The notes beneath the pieces were generated by a model, which saw nothing but the letters and a program-made list of their open reading frames with translations, ran no database searches and had not been told where the DNA came from. The translations under genes and the position numbers were made by a program. This document shows positions 37,423 to 50,500 of a stretch of DNA of 64,000 nt, one piece after another; the stretch's first letter is position 1; each line of letters starts with the position of its first letter. The stretch is from NCBI GenBank assembly GCA_006503535.1, contig QYRS01000005.1:372001-436000 (forward strand), given 5' to 3'. Source of the stretch: Arthrinium phaeospermum. Its lineage: Eukaryota; Ascomycota; Sordariomycetes; Amphisphaeriales; Apiosporaceae.

Positions 37423-38552
37423 ATGGCGGTCAACGGCGATAAAGCTACTAGTTCGGATGAGTTTTGGTTATTTGGTTATGGGTAAGTTTTTCCATGCATG
37501 TCGTCCAACACCCCCCTTTCCTTCACTAGGTTTTCCTTTTTCCTTTTTCCTCACCGGGTACTGTCCTCCCTGGAATGGGACCGCCACCAGCTAACGAATA
37601 AACTAGGAGTCTGATATGGAAGCCCCCGCCGCATTTTGGTACGCATACCAACTCCTTGTTGGCTCCTGAGGAAGAACCTCATGCTCATATCATAACCTAC
37701 TTCTTGTAGACCGGCGAGTGCCTGGCTGGGTTAACGGATACGTCCGGCGGTTTTGGCAAGTAAGTGCATGCACACATTGACCTCGAGTGTTCCGATGTGA
37801 CCTCCCACGCTGACCCGAATATAAATAAACAGGCAAGGTATGGATGGACTCCTCTACTAGACCATCGGCGACTCGCTTTTAGGGGGTGGGGGTGAGGGTG
37901 GGGGTAGATTCAAGGACTGTTCCTTCTCCAGGGGATCTATGCCACCATTTTCAAGCGAGACTAACAAAGCAATTGCTATTCATACAGCCAGGACCACCGA
38001 GGCACGCCAGAAGCCCCCGGGCGCGTCGTCACCCTGATTGAGCGCTCGTTCTGGGCCAGCCTGGTGGACGCGCACGACTCCGCCCCCGACAAGGTGTGGG
38101 GGGTGGCCTACCGGATCGAGGCCGATCGGGTGGCCGAGGTCAAGGACTACCTGGACATACGGGAGATCAACGGGTACTCGATCCACTACACGCCCTTCCA
38201 CCCGGCCGACGGGTCCGGGCCCATCCGCACGCTGGTCTACATCGGGACGCCGGACAACGACCAGTTCACGGGCCCGCAGGACCCCCAAGCCCTGGCCGAG
38301 CACATCCACGCGAGCGAGGGGCCCAGCGGCCTCAACCGCGACTACCTGCTCAGCCTGGAAAAGGCGCTAGACGAGCTCAGCCCGGAAAGCGGCGACGCCC
38401 ACATCACCGACCTCTCGGATCGGGTGAGGGAGATTGAGGCCAGGGACGCCAAGGGGCAGCAGACGCACGTCCGGCTCTCGGAAGAGCCAGCGTCGCACGA
38501 GTTCCGCAAGGTCAGCAGCATCGACGAGCAGGAGGAGACCGAGAAAGCCTAG
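37423..38552 (+). CDS. ChaC-type gamma-glutamylcyclotransferase acting on glutathione
   Basis: Five exons, 37423-37481, 37607-37638, 37710-37759, 37833-37837 and 37988-38552, give 236 residues. The fourth exon is a 5-nt microexon, GCAAG; without it the frame is lost, with it the protein reads FWQASQDHRGTPE, as expected for this family. Both introns around it have good branch sites (CTGAC and CTAAC). Family landmarks are FGYGSLIWKPPP, GYVRRFWQ, GRVVTL and VWGVAYR. ChaC enzymes cut cytosolic glutathione to 5-oxoproline and Cys-Gly. A hydrophilic tail of roughly 50 residues extends past the core. The long last exon is strongly GC3-biased. The gene is convergent with the RRM gene downstream. Confidence 0.94.
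37882..37904 (+). other. G-quadruplex-capable tract in the ChaC intron
   Basis: Four G runs of 5, 5, 3 and 5 separated by one to three bases, on the transcribed sense strand, lie 45 nt after the 5-nt microexon inside the 150-nt intron. The pattern satisfies the usual G4 rule; folding is inferred. Confidence 0.8.
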
Positions 38553-39209
38553 CAATAGGACTCCTTCGTGGATTTCCCGAATAGAAGACCGTCACGAGGA
38601 AATGGCCACTGGCGAAGCCCAGAATATAGAATCAGCCACGAAAGTAGTAGTAACATTTATATCTACAAAACTGCTACAAAGATCTCCCCCGGACCATCCT
38701 TCCCGTGTCTTTTTTGGTAGGATCACATCTTCGGCTGTATCCGCATTCTTCCAGGCAAGCTAGATTTACCCCCTTAACCAAATGTCATGATAATGATCGT
38801 GTCGCGGCCGTAAGCACGTGAACAAGAGAAATCTTGTTTTGAAAGAAGAGCGAAAAAGAAACCAGCAAAATCGCTGAGTGGTGCAAGAAGGTTTCGGCAT
38901 CTTTCCCCAATGCCCTCCTCCTCCCCCCTGTACACCAAAACGAGCGGGTGCTTCTCGGGACGTAGAATCCACCACCAAATGCCGCTGCCATGTTCACTGG
39001 GAGCTCTAGAACCAGTCGCGAAGCCCAATGATACTGCCTAATCGATCAACCCGAATGCCGGTAACCTGGTGAGCCGATTGTCGACATTTCCTGGCGCCTC
39101 GGCATACAATGTCGTCAGTTCGTGGCTTTTGCCCTAAAGGCCTCCAAGCCAGTTCCCATCACTCCATCGCCACCATCGTACCGAAGGAACGCCGTGATCA
39201 CCGCATCGA
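38553..39209. other. Convergent 3' intergenic region
   Basis: It lies between the stops of the ChaC and RRM genes and probably contains both 3' UTRs. No gene is seen. Confidence 0.6.
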
Positions 39210-39992
39210 CTAGTACCGAGGAGGGCCCTGGGGTTGGCCCTGGGGCATCGGCTGGCCCTGTGACGGGTCAGGGTAGTAAGGCGCCGGCATAGCATAGCCT
39301 GCGTGTCTTAGTTAGCAAATCTGTTAAACCCTTCAGGGCACCGATCACCTACCTTGCGGGGGAGGAGTGCCGTATCCCTGTTGAGGGGGGTAGGCGCCCC
39401 GGCCGTATGCAGGCGCATACATGGCTTGGTTCGGCATTCCGTAGGCAGGCTGGCCAGTGGCGTAGGGCATCGGAGCACCTCCGTATCCACCCCGGCCACC
39501 GAATCCTCCGCGGCCACCGCCGCCACCACGGGGACCCGTGTCCGAAGCCCGATCAACTCGGATGGTCCGTCCATCAAATCTGGCAGCAGTCAGCTATATG
39601 CAGTCCGTGGGCTGTGGGGACTTCACATACTCGACGTTGTTCATGGCAGCAATCGCCTTTTGGGCATCGACATCCTGGGAGTATCGCACGAAGCCGAAGC
39701 CTCTGCTTCGGCCGGTGTCACGATCTTTGACGACCACCTGGTGTGACGAAATTGTGTCAGCATAGACTCGTTCAACCATACTTGATCCAGCGGTGATAGC
39801 CGAGGCCGAGTATGAGGTATATTTCGGGATAGACGTACTGCTTCTTCGATGGCGCCAAACTCCTCAAACTTCTGCCTCAGGGTCGTATCCTCTGTGTGCC
39901 AGGCAAGGCCACTGTACGGCGGTAGAGTTAGCAACGATGGGATAATAGCGCAGGATGGAAGGCGAAACTAACCCAATGAATAGCTTAGACAT
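39210..39992 (-). CDS. Glycine-rich RNA-binding protein with one RRM
   Basis: Five minus-strand exons, 39992-39973, 39911-39839, 39737-39631, 39579-39353 and 39298-39210, give 171 residues with all phases consistent. The single RRM carries RNP2 as LFIGGL (4-9) and RNP1 as RGFGFVRY (43-50), then [12 protein letters not shown]. It is followed by a [21 protein letters not shown] box and a Pro/Gln/Tyr-rich tail ending PPRY. This layout matches small, often cold- or stress-induced glycine-rich RNA-binding proteins of fungi and plants, which bind RNA and act in splicing, stability or condensates. Four introns in a gene this small is dense compared with its neighbours. Confidence 0.94.
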
Positions 39993-42900
39993 GTTGTTGA
40001 GATATTCGGAACACCGTACAAGGTCTGATGTTGGTTTCAAGTTAGCCGTTGCCCGCGTATGAACAGTGTATCTCTGCCGGCACTAGTGACCTTTGCAGTT
40101 CCCCTTTCCGCTGACAGGAGCATTTTGGTAGACTATGTCGCGGTAGCCATGGTCTTTGAGAACGTGGTCGGGCTAAGAACCACGACCACCAGGCCAGCAA
40201 CTACGTCACCTTGGGAGCAGGGTCGGCCCCGAGGTTTGGTAGCGGCAGAGATACGAAAGGAGGCACACAAACATTATAACAGATGACAAATAGTGTTTTC
40301 TGGACAGGAGCCGCTCGATGTCTGGCGTGGTCGAGAAATGCAGCAAGGAAGTAGTAGGCCGTGAAGATTTGTACGAGCAAATTGAAAGACGTATTTGCCG
40401 GGCGAAGACTCGATAATATGGTGGTCGAAGTAAGAAGAGGAGCGCAGGGTCCAGTAAAGACAGCGGGGTTGATAGCCGGGTATGCTAAGTGGCTAAGTCG
40501 AGGGAAGCAGTCAGGGGTCGAGGCTTTTGAGATATCCGGATTCCTTGTCGTTCACTAGAAGCATGGTACAAGAAACATTCGGCAGGTCACTAGTGGCGAG
40601 ACGTCTGATTTATATACCTATGCCATAGTTGGGCCGCTGAGGCACAGCTCCATTACTCGCCCTTCTGGTCAGTCTCCATGAAATCTTTTTTCATCTGATA
40701 TTGGGACGAAGACCAAAACTCTGGTGTTTGGCAAGCATGAGTATCCCAGCAGGGTCGAAAACAAGCATCAAACGAACGAGGCAGAAAGGTCTGCGCCTGA
40801 GTGTACTGGAATAGAGCTCTGTGTGAAGTGAGCAACTCCACACGACAGGACTGGCGGGTCGGTTGCTAAATTGGGATCCTCTGGATGGGGGGGGCAGCCA
40901 TCCAGGATCAGGGACATACCCGCCTGTCACCGGCCGCGTCGTCAAGGAGAAGAGGGCCAATGCTTTCCCAGATGATCTGCTAAGATTCAGCTCAAACATC
41001 GTGACAACCCACCACGTCCACTGCCATCAACCGGGCATGCCTAGTTGGATCGATAGCCACTGTTTCCGACCTTGGGAGACCGTGGCCGGGATGGATGTTG
41101 TCTCAAGATTCCGGACCCCTGTCAGGCTCCGCAAGTATCGATCACCCAAATACTGGCGGGCACAGAACCAACCACCAAGGCGGGTGACGATCCCTGGAGG
41201 CTCCGTTCCCTCCCTGTTGGTCCTTCCCACTGATTTGAATATGACAGGCAGGCTGCTCCAGGACGCAGCATTGGCGAGGCATCTTTTGCCGACCTGGCAG
41301 AGGACGATGCAGCCCACCCACCCACCTGCGCTTAAGGCTTAAGGTACGCACACAAACATACGTGCAACTGCTACCTCCTCCTCCTCCTCCTCGCGAGATC
41401 TCCGGATTAGATTGGAGTGGCGTTTGATGGTGTGCGGGATTCTATCGATAAGGAGGCCTCCAAGACCCTGTACAGCAAAACGGTACGGAGCAGTGGCTGT
41501 TGTAGTATTCATGCGCTTGTTTCTTGTTTCCTGGTCTCCAGTGTCTGTTGGCCCGTCTGGGAGCCGATCCGAACGAACATTGGCACACACTTGAACCATG
41601 GAAACACCGAGACCAACAGAGTACCTACATGGGTACATGTGTACATGGCAAAGGCCCAGGTCATCTTCCTACCTAGCCAGCACCTGAGCACTGGCGCAGC
41701 ATTTGAGATGCTCCCGTCCAGGAGGGCAACCGAAGTTGATTCCATCCAACTGCGTCCAATCCAGGACCAAGAAAACATGTAACGACTGGTTGGGGTCAAG
41801 CTATGCCCCTCCAAGGTAGCTGCGTCGCTGCCCCTCACTAGAAGCCGCTAACGCACTTTCCATGGTGGGGCTACTCTGTTTGAGGCCTTTAGGTTGCCCC
41901 CAAAAGCACATGCAGTTACCCCTGGATCCAGGAGCCCTGTCGTTTTCACAAATATAGCGAGCACCCTGACCATATGTGAGACCGAGGCGATATGGCACGT
42001 AACGCAGACATTGTGCTTCGTGTATCGAATCTACTGTGCTATGCAGCAGGCTGGTCGAGTTGGGTAGCATGCACGTAAGTCTGCGCTCACCAGCAACCGG
42101 CGCCACTCTTCGCCGCTGCGTCTTGGCGTCAGGGAGGACGCGGGGATCTCGGGCGCCCACGTGCCCCCCTACGCCTGCGGTGATGAATACTACATCGGAC
42201 TTTTTTCATACCCAGTAATTCTTTAGTGGGTCATGATCAAAAAATACCAACGGCCGATCTGCACATCCAATGAAGGACGCCCCTGTTATGCACAGGGAGG
42301 AGTTGCGCCAAGGTCCCAGGGGAAGCTGGAAGACAAGAAAAAGAAGAGCAAGAGGAAGAAAAGCGCGCGCGCACACTCCGCGAAGACACTAGGTATGAGG
42401 ACAAATCAGTGTTGGTTAACGCCGTAGGTCTTCGGCATTACCATCTCTAAACCCCAAGCCCATCTCTAGAGTCACCACCGCAAACTTGAAGACATCGCCA
42501 TGACCTTGGAGGATCCATTGCGTTGTCAACTAAAGGTATCACTCACACGGGTCAAGATGAAACTTGACTAGACGCTGTTAAGTGTACCTACTCGAGATGA
42601 TTTGTGATGGGTTTTGATCGCCATGGTTGTCTGTAGGACTCGGGTAGTGGCTCTCGGGCAGTAGCTACCTAATGAGGAACCGGCTGCGTCTCGACACACG
42701 GAGTGTTCCGCGGGTTTAAAGGGTGGTTACGAACATGAGCCTGGCATGGCGATCTCTCCCCGGGCCTGGCGAGGGGCCTACACATGTAAGTTTGGCATTG
42801 CGGCTACCTGCCTCTCGTGTGACTTCATCCAGAACAAACATTCCTCGTTCTTGGGCCTTCGTTCATGCTGTTTCTTGGTGTTGCACTCGATGCAAGTATT

Positions 42901-44673
42901 CATCACTAGTCAGGACGTTTTGAAATCCAAGCCCGGCAGGTAAACCTTGCGGGCATCATCCCCATGTACGTTGCAGCCCAACGGGCGACCATTGAAGTCT
43001 AAAAGTGAACTACATATCGTGGAATCACCGTCGGGGGTAGACTCGTTTCGTTGCCAAGAGATATATAGAAATAGCTTGCTTGGCTCCATGGTGCCACCCC
43101 AGAGCGGGTATGTATGTAGCATGTAGTTGGTAGGCGACCTGGAAGCGGCCTGGCTATCGTGATGGCTCCCACAAATGCAAATAAATGCAAGGAGCTTGGG
43201 CCAATATACATAATTCATGGCCATGGCCTGATTTCAGGGGCTCTCTGGGTTAAAGGGGGCGGATGTCATTGGTCTTCGGCTCACCCCCAAACAGAGCTTG
43301 GCAGGGCTCTCCGACGTTTTCGGATCGAGACTATTTCTAGGCCTACTGTAGCGCCTTTGCGCAACTGCCGAATACCTGCTCTAGGTAAGGAAGCCATGCT
43401 GGGTGGCATTGATCGACGCGACACATCGCTCAGGCTCTGGGTGAAGTGACATACTACCGTCCTGTCGGGGAGGGGCCGTTGCAACGTTAATTAATCCGCA
43501 ACTTAATTGATGTGAGCAATACTGTAAGGACACCACCTGCCACCGATCGGAGGCCCGTAAGATCTGGGTTGCCAGAGTGCACAAAGTCGGTCGAGATTGA
43601 CTTCGGCTGCAGGCCCACTAGCTAGCGGGCTCTGCTCAGGGCGCCCACCAAATACCAAGATCGCTACAGGCTCGAGCAACGGAATCGCATGACTCTCTCT
43701 TCATCATCCATTATCAATCTCCAAAGCACGATTAGTCAGTTCTTCGTAACCCGAATTTATATCTGCTCATATGGATGCATCAGGGACCCCGAAACCATGG
43801 GGATATCTTCCGGAGAGAAATGCCTCACTGCCACGCTGCGTGGTGTCCTTCCATAGCGGATCATCCCTCGCCCCGCTGGATGCTGATCGCTGACCCTGCT
43901 GTACTCCGTACCTGGAGGAATTCCGGCCGATGGAAAAACTTCTTCGTCTCTGCTAGTAGCCCGTCGACCTCATAACCCAGATATAGCCGACTCTAATTGG
44001 CAACTGCGCGTAATGTACATACCTATGTAGGTATGCAGGTAGTGAAATGACGTGAAAGAGAGCACAAGCTGTGCAGCAACCGACATTCCCAAACACATTG
44101 TGTTAGACCAGCCCTCGACACGGGGTATGTGATTATGTCGATAGGCAGTGGCCGAAACGCGATACGCTACCAACAAGGAACATACATGTAAGTATTGTAC
44201 GGCTTCTTGCTTCCAGCCGTCCACCTAGAGACTTGGCAGGCCTATAGAGACAAATCTCAATTAAGGATCTTGTCAACGTCAAAGTGCTTCATGCGCACCT
44301 CAAGTTGCACAAAGTTGCATCGTCTATCCCACTTGAGATACTACTACATATTTGCTTCTTACAGTAGCCTTACTTAGCATGTTGATGTGCGTAATGGAGT
44401 GTGGACAGGCGCACCAAGCACTTCCGCTACTCGAGCACGAGCCTGCACGGAGCTGTAAACTGGGGCCGCAAGTGGGGACATGACAGGATGCTGGAACAGC
44501 GCAGCTGCAGGCAGGCACGCCTGTTCGACTTGACAACCACCTTTGATTCTATTCATAGCTACACACACTTGCGTATGCGATTCTCCTACCGCACGCGACC
44601 CGCGACTTGGAGGAGGTCGCAAGCCCAATGCTGTTCAGGTTTCCCTCGTTTTCAATCTATGTGGACCCAGTAG
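39993..44673. other. Gene-free stretch
   Basis: It begins with the promoter and leader of the RRM gene and ends with that of the disordered-protein gene. Between them I find no coding frame with motifs on either strand. It contains one TACGGAGTAC copy (minus strand, 43901-43910). Confidence 0.5.
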
Positions 44674-47572
44674 ATGGATACCAACAAGTCCTCTCGACGC
44701 CAACATCGCAGGGGGCGTGAGCATGGGGACAGGGACCCAGCATCCAGATCCGGCCGTGGGCACCGAAAGAGCCATCGGCATCAGGACAAGAGCATTGCAG
44801 ACTTGAATCTGGGCAACTCGAGCCGGGTTTCGGGTCAACGAACCGGCCATGACATGGTCCAAAACTGGCTCGCCCAGTCCACAATTGCAAACCAAAACTA
44901 CCCCACGGCATCGGAGGACCATGCAGGACCAGGACCAACCAATACCCACCAGTACTACGACCTTCACGAGCAAAGGCAGGTCAGATCCCCGTCACTCGAT
45001 ACTCGCCGCTCTGCTTTTCCGCAGCCGCCAGAACCCCCCTTCGATGTAGGTACCCGTCTACGTAGTCCTCCCCAAGGCTTCGAACACTCGCCCAAGTCCC
45101 GCAAGCGTCCTTTGTCCGACAGCTCTATACTCAGCGCATGCAAGAACCAGAGGCTATCTCCGAAGGACCGTTACAACGCTTCTCACCATGCAAGGGCATT
45201 GCATGGACCGGCACCAGCCGAATTGTCGAGGAGACTGGAAGTGGTTTCCCCAGGCGCCGATTCTGACGAGCCAGCTTCTCCTATACCGGCTTACAGGTCA
45301 AGGAAGCCCCGGAACAAGACACGAGATGACAAGTATGAGCATAAGAAGGACAAACACCGCACCAGGAAATCCACTGAAGACCGGCAACCGCCCAAGCCAA
45401 GTAAGCGCAAAAAGGAGGACAAAAAAAGAGCAATGACGTCTAGTAAGAACGTCATGAGTAATTGGGCCTCGAAAGCAGTCCTCAATGATCGCATCACGGT
45501 TTGTCAGTTCTTCGGCATCCCTCTTCCTGGTCACTGACGATCTAGGTTCAGCAACCCATTAAGCCTGGCATTTTCCAGAACGGCCGCGAGGCAAATATGA
45601 AACCGGGTATGATGCCACTGGATGGCCTGGGGCATTGCACGCTCGTTACTGACCATAAACAGTACAAGATCTTGTTTTCTCGGATATGCATTTCCTTCAG
45701 GAACGAACGGCTAACGCCGGACCAAAACCACTGTCTGAGAGACGGCTCCGAGAACTTGAAAAGCAACAAAAAGAGATGAAGGAAGTTTCTTCGTTCTTTC
45801 TACCAGCTCAAGCTCCGCGTGAAGTCCTTGAAACTGACGTCGGCGACCAACGCGGGCACAATCGAGAAATATCGCGCAAGCTACGGGAGAGATCCGGCTC
45901 GGCAACTCGAAGGTATAGTGCATCGAAGTCGTCTCAATCTGAGCCGAGTGCAAGTCGAGAACATCTCTTGGGCAAGCAGGTATTGCAACGATGCCGAGAT
46001 TCCGATTCCTCGGTTCAAAATATTGAAGAGGATAGGAGATCCCAAGGTGATTGTCATCGACCGGTATCAAGCAGAGATAGCAGACCAACCACCTACTTTT
46101 CATGGTCTACAAGTCCATCGAGATCACCAATACGGAAAAATGGATCAGCCTCACAAGCCTCGTCCGGGATCCATGATGGCCGAACAACAACACCAGAGAC
46201 AATTCGACGAGCCCTTGTGGATTCGGGTATCTTTCGTGGCACTGGCATCGCCCCGTACGATCAAGAAAAGCCAAGCACTGACGAAGAACAGGGTGGGAGT
46301 GAAAGTAGCACAAACGACCATGCCCCTTCTGAAGATGATATGGGAAGGTACGATTTACAACGACGTCTCGAAACACTTCTACCGCCCTCTTGGCGGGTGG
46401 ACCGCAGTCAGACGACACAAAAGCCTTTGCATAAGCCCCGGCTATCTGATGAGGACGATTCTGGCTTCGCCCGTGACCCTGCGGAAAAGCAACAGCATCC
46501 GCATCTACATGCAACAGTCGGAGATAACAGGAAAGATATTGCGGAATCCGCAAAGATAACGGTGCACAATGAGCACGTCACCCAAGAAAGACCCGACGAG
46601 GGGCGGGGTCCCCAACGTCGCGTTGGCCTTGACGAAGATATTAACCACCATACTGCTTGCTTGGTAAGCCCCGACAACGATGATCGGATATCAATCACAT
46701 CTAGAGACCTGATGCCCCCACCACCGTTACCTGACCGCATCCTGCAGCCTCGCCTGGGTGGTGCGGTGCAGAAACTGTCCGCAGCTGGGCCAGATAAAAG
46801 GTACTTACCCACCCAGAAAGAGTTGTCTGCTGCCGCCCAAGTGATGGCACAGCATCATATCGTGCACAAAAACGGCCGTTCAAAGACTTCTAGCGAGACG
46901 AGTCCTGAGATGTCGACTAAGGGCTCTTCCCAATATGGACTCATCGCGCCGTTGCAGCCTGCCTCCTGGGTCACTCCGTCGCCCAAACCTCGCACTCCGG
47001 CCTTAACTACTGACACTAATACATCGAGGTTGAGTCCGATCTCATCATACGATGCTGATCATCCAGCAGGTAAAGGGCCTTTGCCAACCATGACCCAGGT
47101 TAGATCAGCCCAGCGTCAAGAAAGCATGGCAGAGTTTATCGCAAGGATTGAGCGCGAGGCTGATGCTATCCCACCAACGTTAATGAATGAACAACACAAA
47201 GCACGCGGAAACGTTTCGCCCACACCTGATGCGGGATTCATGGGTTGGGAAGACGAGGATATCGAAACCGCAGACTTTGGTAATGTATATGACCGCGATA
47301 TGAGCTCTTTGTCAAGTGGTCTGCATGAGAACCAGCCGCTTTATCTGCCTCATAGTCAATCCTCATGTTGGATGGATGGTGGGCAGTTCACCAATGGAGA
47401 GCTCGAAGAGGTCGTGCATTTGAGCGACTATGAGTGTCCTCCTGGCGAATTCAACTTCCAAGGAAATGCGGAAGACAGGCTACAGCTTCCAGAGCCCCTG
47501 AACCAACGAGGGCCATGCGGGGATCAGGACAGTGAGATGTCGTCGTTCTGGGGCCCGAATAACTTCTTGTAA
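44674..47572 (+). CDS. Large disordered basic protein of unknown function
   Basis: Three exons, 44674-45498, 45546-45606 and 45663-47572, give about 931 residues. The first acceptor could instead be at 45552, dropping two residues; the first intron is only 47-53 nt. The N-terminus is Arg/His/Ser-rich, with nuclear-signal-like clusters such as KSRKRPL and KPSKRKKEDKKR. The one ordered-looking segment is rebuilt across both introns: NWASKAVLNDRIT, then QPIKPGIFQNGREANMKP, then VQDLVFSDMHFLQE, followed by an ERRLRELEKQQKEMKEVSSFF helix. I believe this block recurs in hypothetical proteins of other Sordariomycetes, but I cannot name a family. The rest is polar and low-complexity with an acidic C-terminal part. 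A nuclear scaffold role is a guess. Confidence 0.82.
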
Positions 47573-50500
47573 CTATGATCCCGCAATACCTTGACTAGAG
47601 GTATGTTGGTTGGGGAGCCATTCAGGTGACAAAATGTCTTTGGTATTGAATGTGTTTTGAAAGGAACTAGCATAGACACGTTGTTGTCATAATTTGACAG
47701 CTTACTTGCCTCAAAGGTGTTCCGAGGTCGAGCTCTTCAAGGCAGTATGCATGGTGCTCCGTTCTCTGAGTTGGCAACAGCTGGGTCGAGGAAAGATCCA
47801 ACAACCCGCTGCTACCAAAGTGTGCAGATTTCCGATGAGCCTGAATAGGTTTACACCGATGGCGGTTCTCGTGCCAAACACACAGTACCTGCAACCCGTT
47901 TCCACCATGTCATGTGAGTATACTCGACTCACCGCCCCGCCTATGTTCTATACTTCAACGCGAATCAGACGTGAATCTGAGATGCCGGGAAGGCCACTAT
48001 ATCATAGGCACTCTGTACGACATCGATAAGCACAATCCATTATAGGTGGATGCGATCTGATTAACTGGCTCACTCAAGGAGGCCAACTTCCCATCTCTTC
48101 ATCGGACCTTCCACACCACTGTAAACAGACAAGTTTAATACCACAGCCCAGCACACCTATCAATAGCAGCGACCTGTTTGTGAGAGTTTCTTATTGGCAG
48201 ATCTTACAGGGCCAAGATTCGCCTTACCCGTACATATCGATAAGAAGACTTCTGGAATGGAGGGCAAGGTTTCATCGTCAAATTTGATTCTTCTCAAACT
48301 CTGGACCCTGAAAAAAAAAAAAAAAGAAAAACTCCTGTACCTTGCTCGAGGTACATCTAACATAGGTAGTGAGGAGCACTGGGCAGAAAAAGCCCACCGG
48401 CAGAGGTGGAAGTGGATTCGGCACTGCCCAATCCCGCACTTGGAAAAGAGAGAGCTTTATCGGTAACGAAAGCAAGCTGCAAGCTTTATCGCAAGGAGCT
48501 GTCTCTCTCACTGCACCTCGGCTCGGGTTTCTCAAACACCTGTACCTAATGTACCCACCCACCCATGCGGTAGGTAGCTGCTGGTTCGCATTACATCTTT
48601 GATATGGCAAGGCATGCTCTGGCCCTGGATGGGTGATTTCTCTCACTGCGCAAGAGATTACCCAAGGCTGCACTAGAATGACAGAAATGAAATACAATAA
48701 ACAGAAAGCCCCCAGGTTTAATTGAAAAGTGGTGCTGGGACCAGCCGGCGGCGTTCTGCAAGCCAGAGAAACTGGAGAGGAGTAGCACTTGCAGTAGTCG
48801 CAGTACTAGAAACATGTGACCCACCGTCTATGTGGACGCCCGTTGGGAAGCGTCGGTTCATGCTGTTTGGCAGGTTTGGTTTTCATGGCCTTTGTTGCCC
48901 TTATTGCAGAGCAGGAAGATACTGTACCTCCAGCTTTGGGTTTGTCCAGCCTGACTGGATCTGAAGGGGAGTCAAGGAGTGGTTGGAACAAGGTTTGGCT
49001 GGCGAGGTGCGAGTGCGATGCTCGTCACGAGCTGCCAGCAAGCATGTCACCGATTATTTCATAACCCAAGTACAAGGTAATGCATCGATCGCTCTTCCCG
49101 AAGACAGGAGACACGACTCAAGCACCTGTATCCGGAATTAGCTGCAGCCCCAAATGCAAGATTGCAGCATGGACTGGAGGTGATCAATGATCAATGGAGC
49201 CGAGCCCCGAAGGCAAGCAATCCAGGTACTGAGAACATCGCGGCATCTCTACTAACTATTGATGTATCTGACTTGCCTTCCTCTTCTGTTCCCACACTGC
49301 TGGAGCCCCTATCCACACAAGCGCCTGCATCCTACATGTGCATATAGTATGTATATAGCAGTAGTGGTAAGTGATAGTGTGTGTCTTGACTCTTGAGTCC
49401 AGTCCGGCCGGTCGTCCCTGCGCGGCGCCACGGCCCCAAAACACATTGGTCAGCGGCTTGGTCGTTTCTAGCTCCGCCTCCATTGCTTCTTTGTCCTGGT
49501 CTCATGAGCATGCTAGCAACATCAGGTAGTGATCGGGTTGAAGGCGGTCCCAAGGCGACAGACAACAAGGCAAGTTAAGTGTGCCCGACTATCAAGATTC
49601 GGAATATCTACCTGACTAGCCGTTGTCGTTTGCAAGCAAGTGCTCTCGACAAGATATGGCACAACCACGGGGCGATGTGGTGGGTATGTAAGGGAAGTCC
49701 AGGATTGCCGGGCATGTGAAGCGGCTATGTACACGCATTATCCACGAGCCAAGTGAGGAAAAGCATGATCCGAGTGACTGGGATAAGTCGGTAATGCCTG
49801 TCTGTAAACAGTTTCTCCCTGTGCGTGCGTGCCCCGCCGCCAGGTTTTTCCTTTTCTTTTTCTTCTGTCATCAGTTTCGTACTTGTAAGCCTCTCTTTTG
49901 CGCCTAGTATCAAGGCACCCCTCACCACCGTTCCTCACCTCAGCTTCAAATGAGCCAATGTGAGCGCTCGAAAGCGGTGACAATAGTGGAGGTTTGGGGC
50001 CAGGATGGAGAAATGCACATCGGCACCTCCCTCCCCTTCCACGACTTACCGGTAGACGCAGCAGCAGCAGCAGCAAAAAGCATCCATCCATGTGTGCGTG
50101 CATGTAGGTATGCAATGTGGTAAGTACATAGCATGCAGAGCCCCCTTCCATCGATAAATCCAAACAAGGGCCTGCAAGATAGCCGTGACAGCTCCTCGTT
50201 AAAGCAGCACAGCTTACTCCGTAGGAACAAGCTATTGTGAGCGGTTGGATCTCCGAGCCCGACACTGGGGCTCCCAAGGGAAGCGGAATCGATGCGCCCG
50301 TATCAAACATGGGCTCAGACTGAGCTCCAGGATTGGCTGGAGGAGCCATTGCTGAAGAGCTCCCTGACCTGCTGAGAGAGAGAGAGCTCTGCACTTCAAG
50401 CTTTAAAATCCTCCTCCACTCCTAGAAACACTCCCCCCACCCCAAACCAGAACCAGCCATTGCGCGCCGCCCAGCCGATCATCGATCGAGTCAGACTGGC

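Noticed and set aside
45819..46559. 246-codon plus-strand frame inside the disordered-protein gene
   Set aside because: It overlaps the longer frame that continues the spliced protein; there is no motif or start context to favour it.
50050..50349. Possible two-exon minus-strand gene starting MAPPANPGAQSEP with a 46-nt GT-AG intron
   Set aside because: Splice signals are present, but the second exon becomes a run of Cys encoded by a TGC repeat and no further convincing exon follows. I kept it only as a note.
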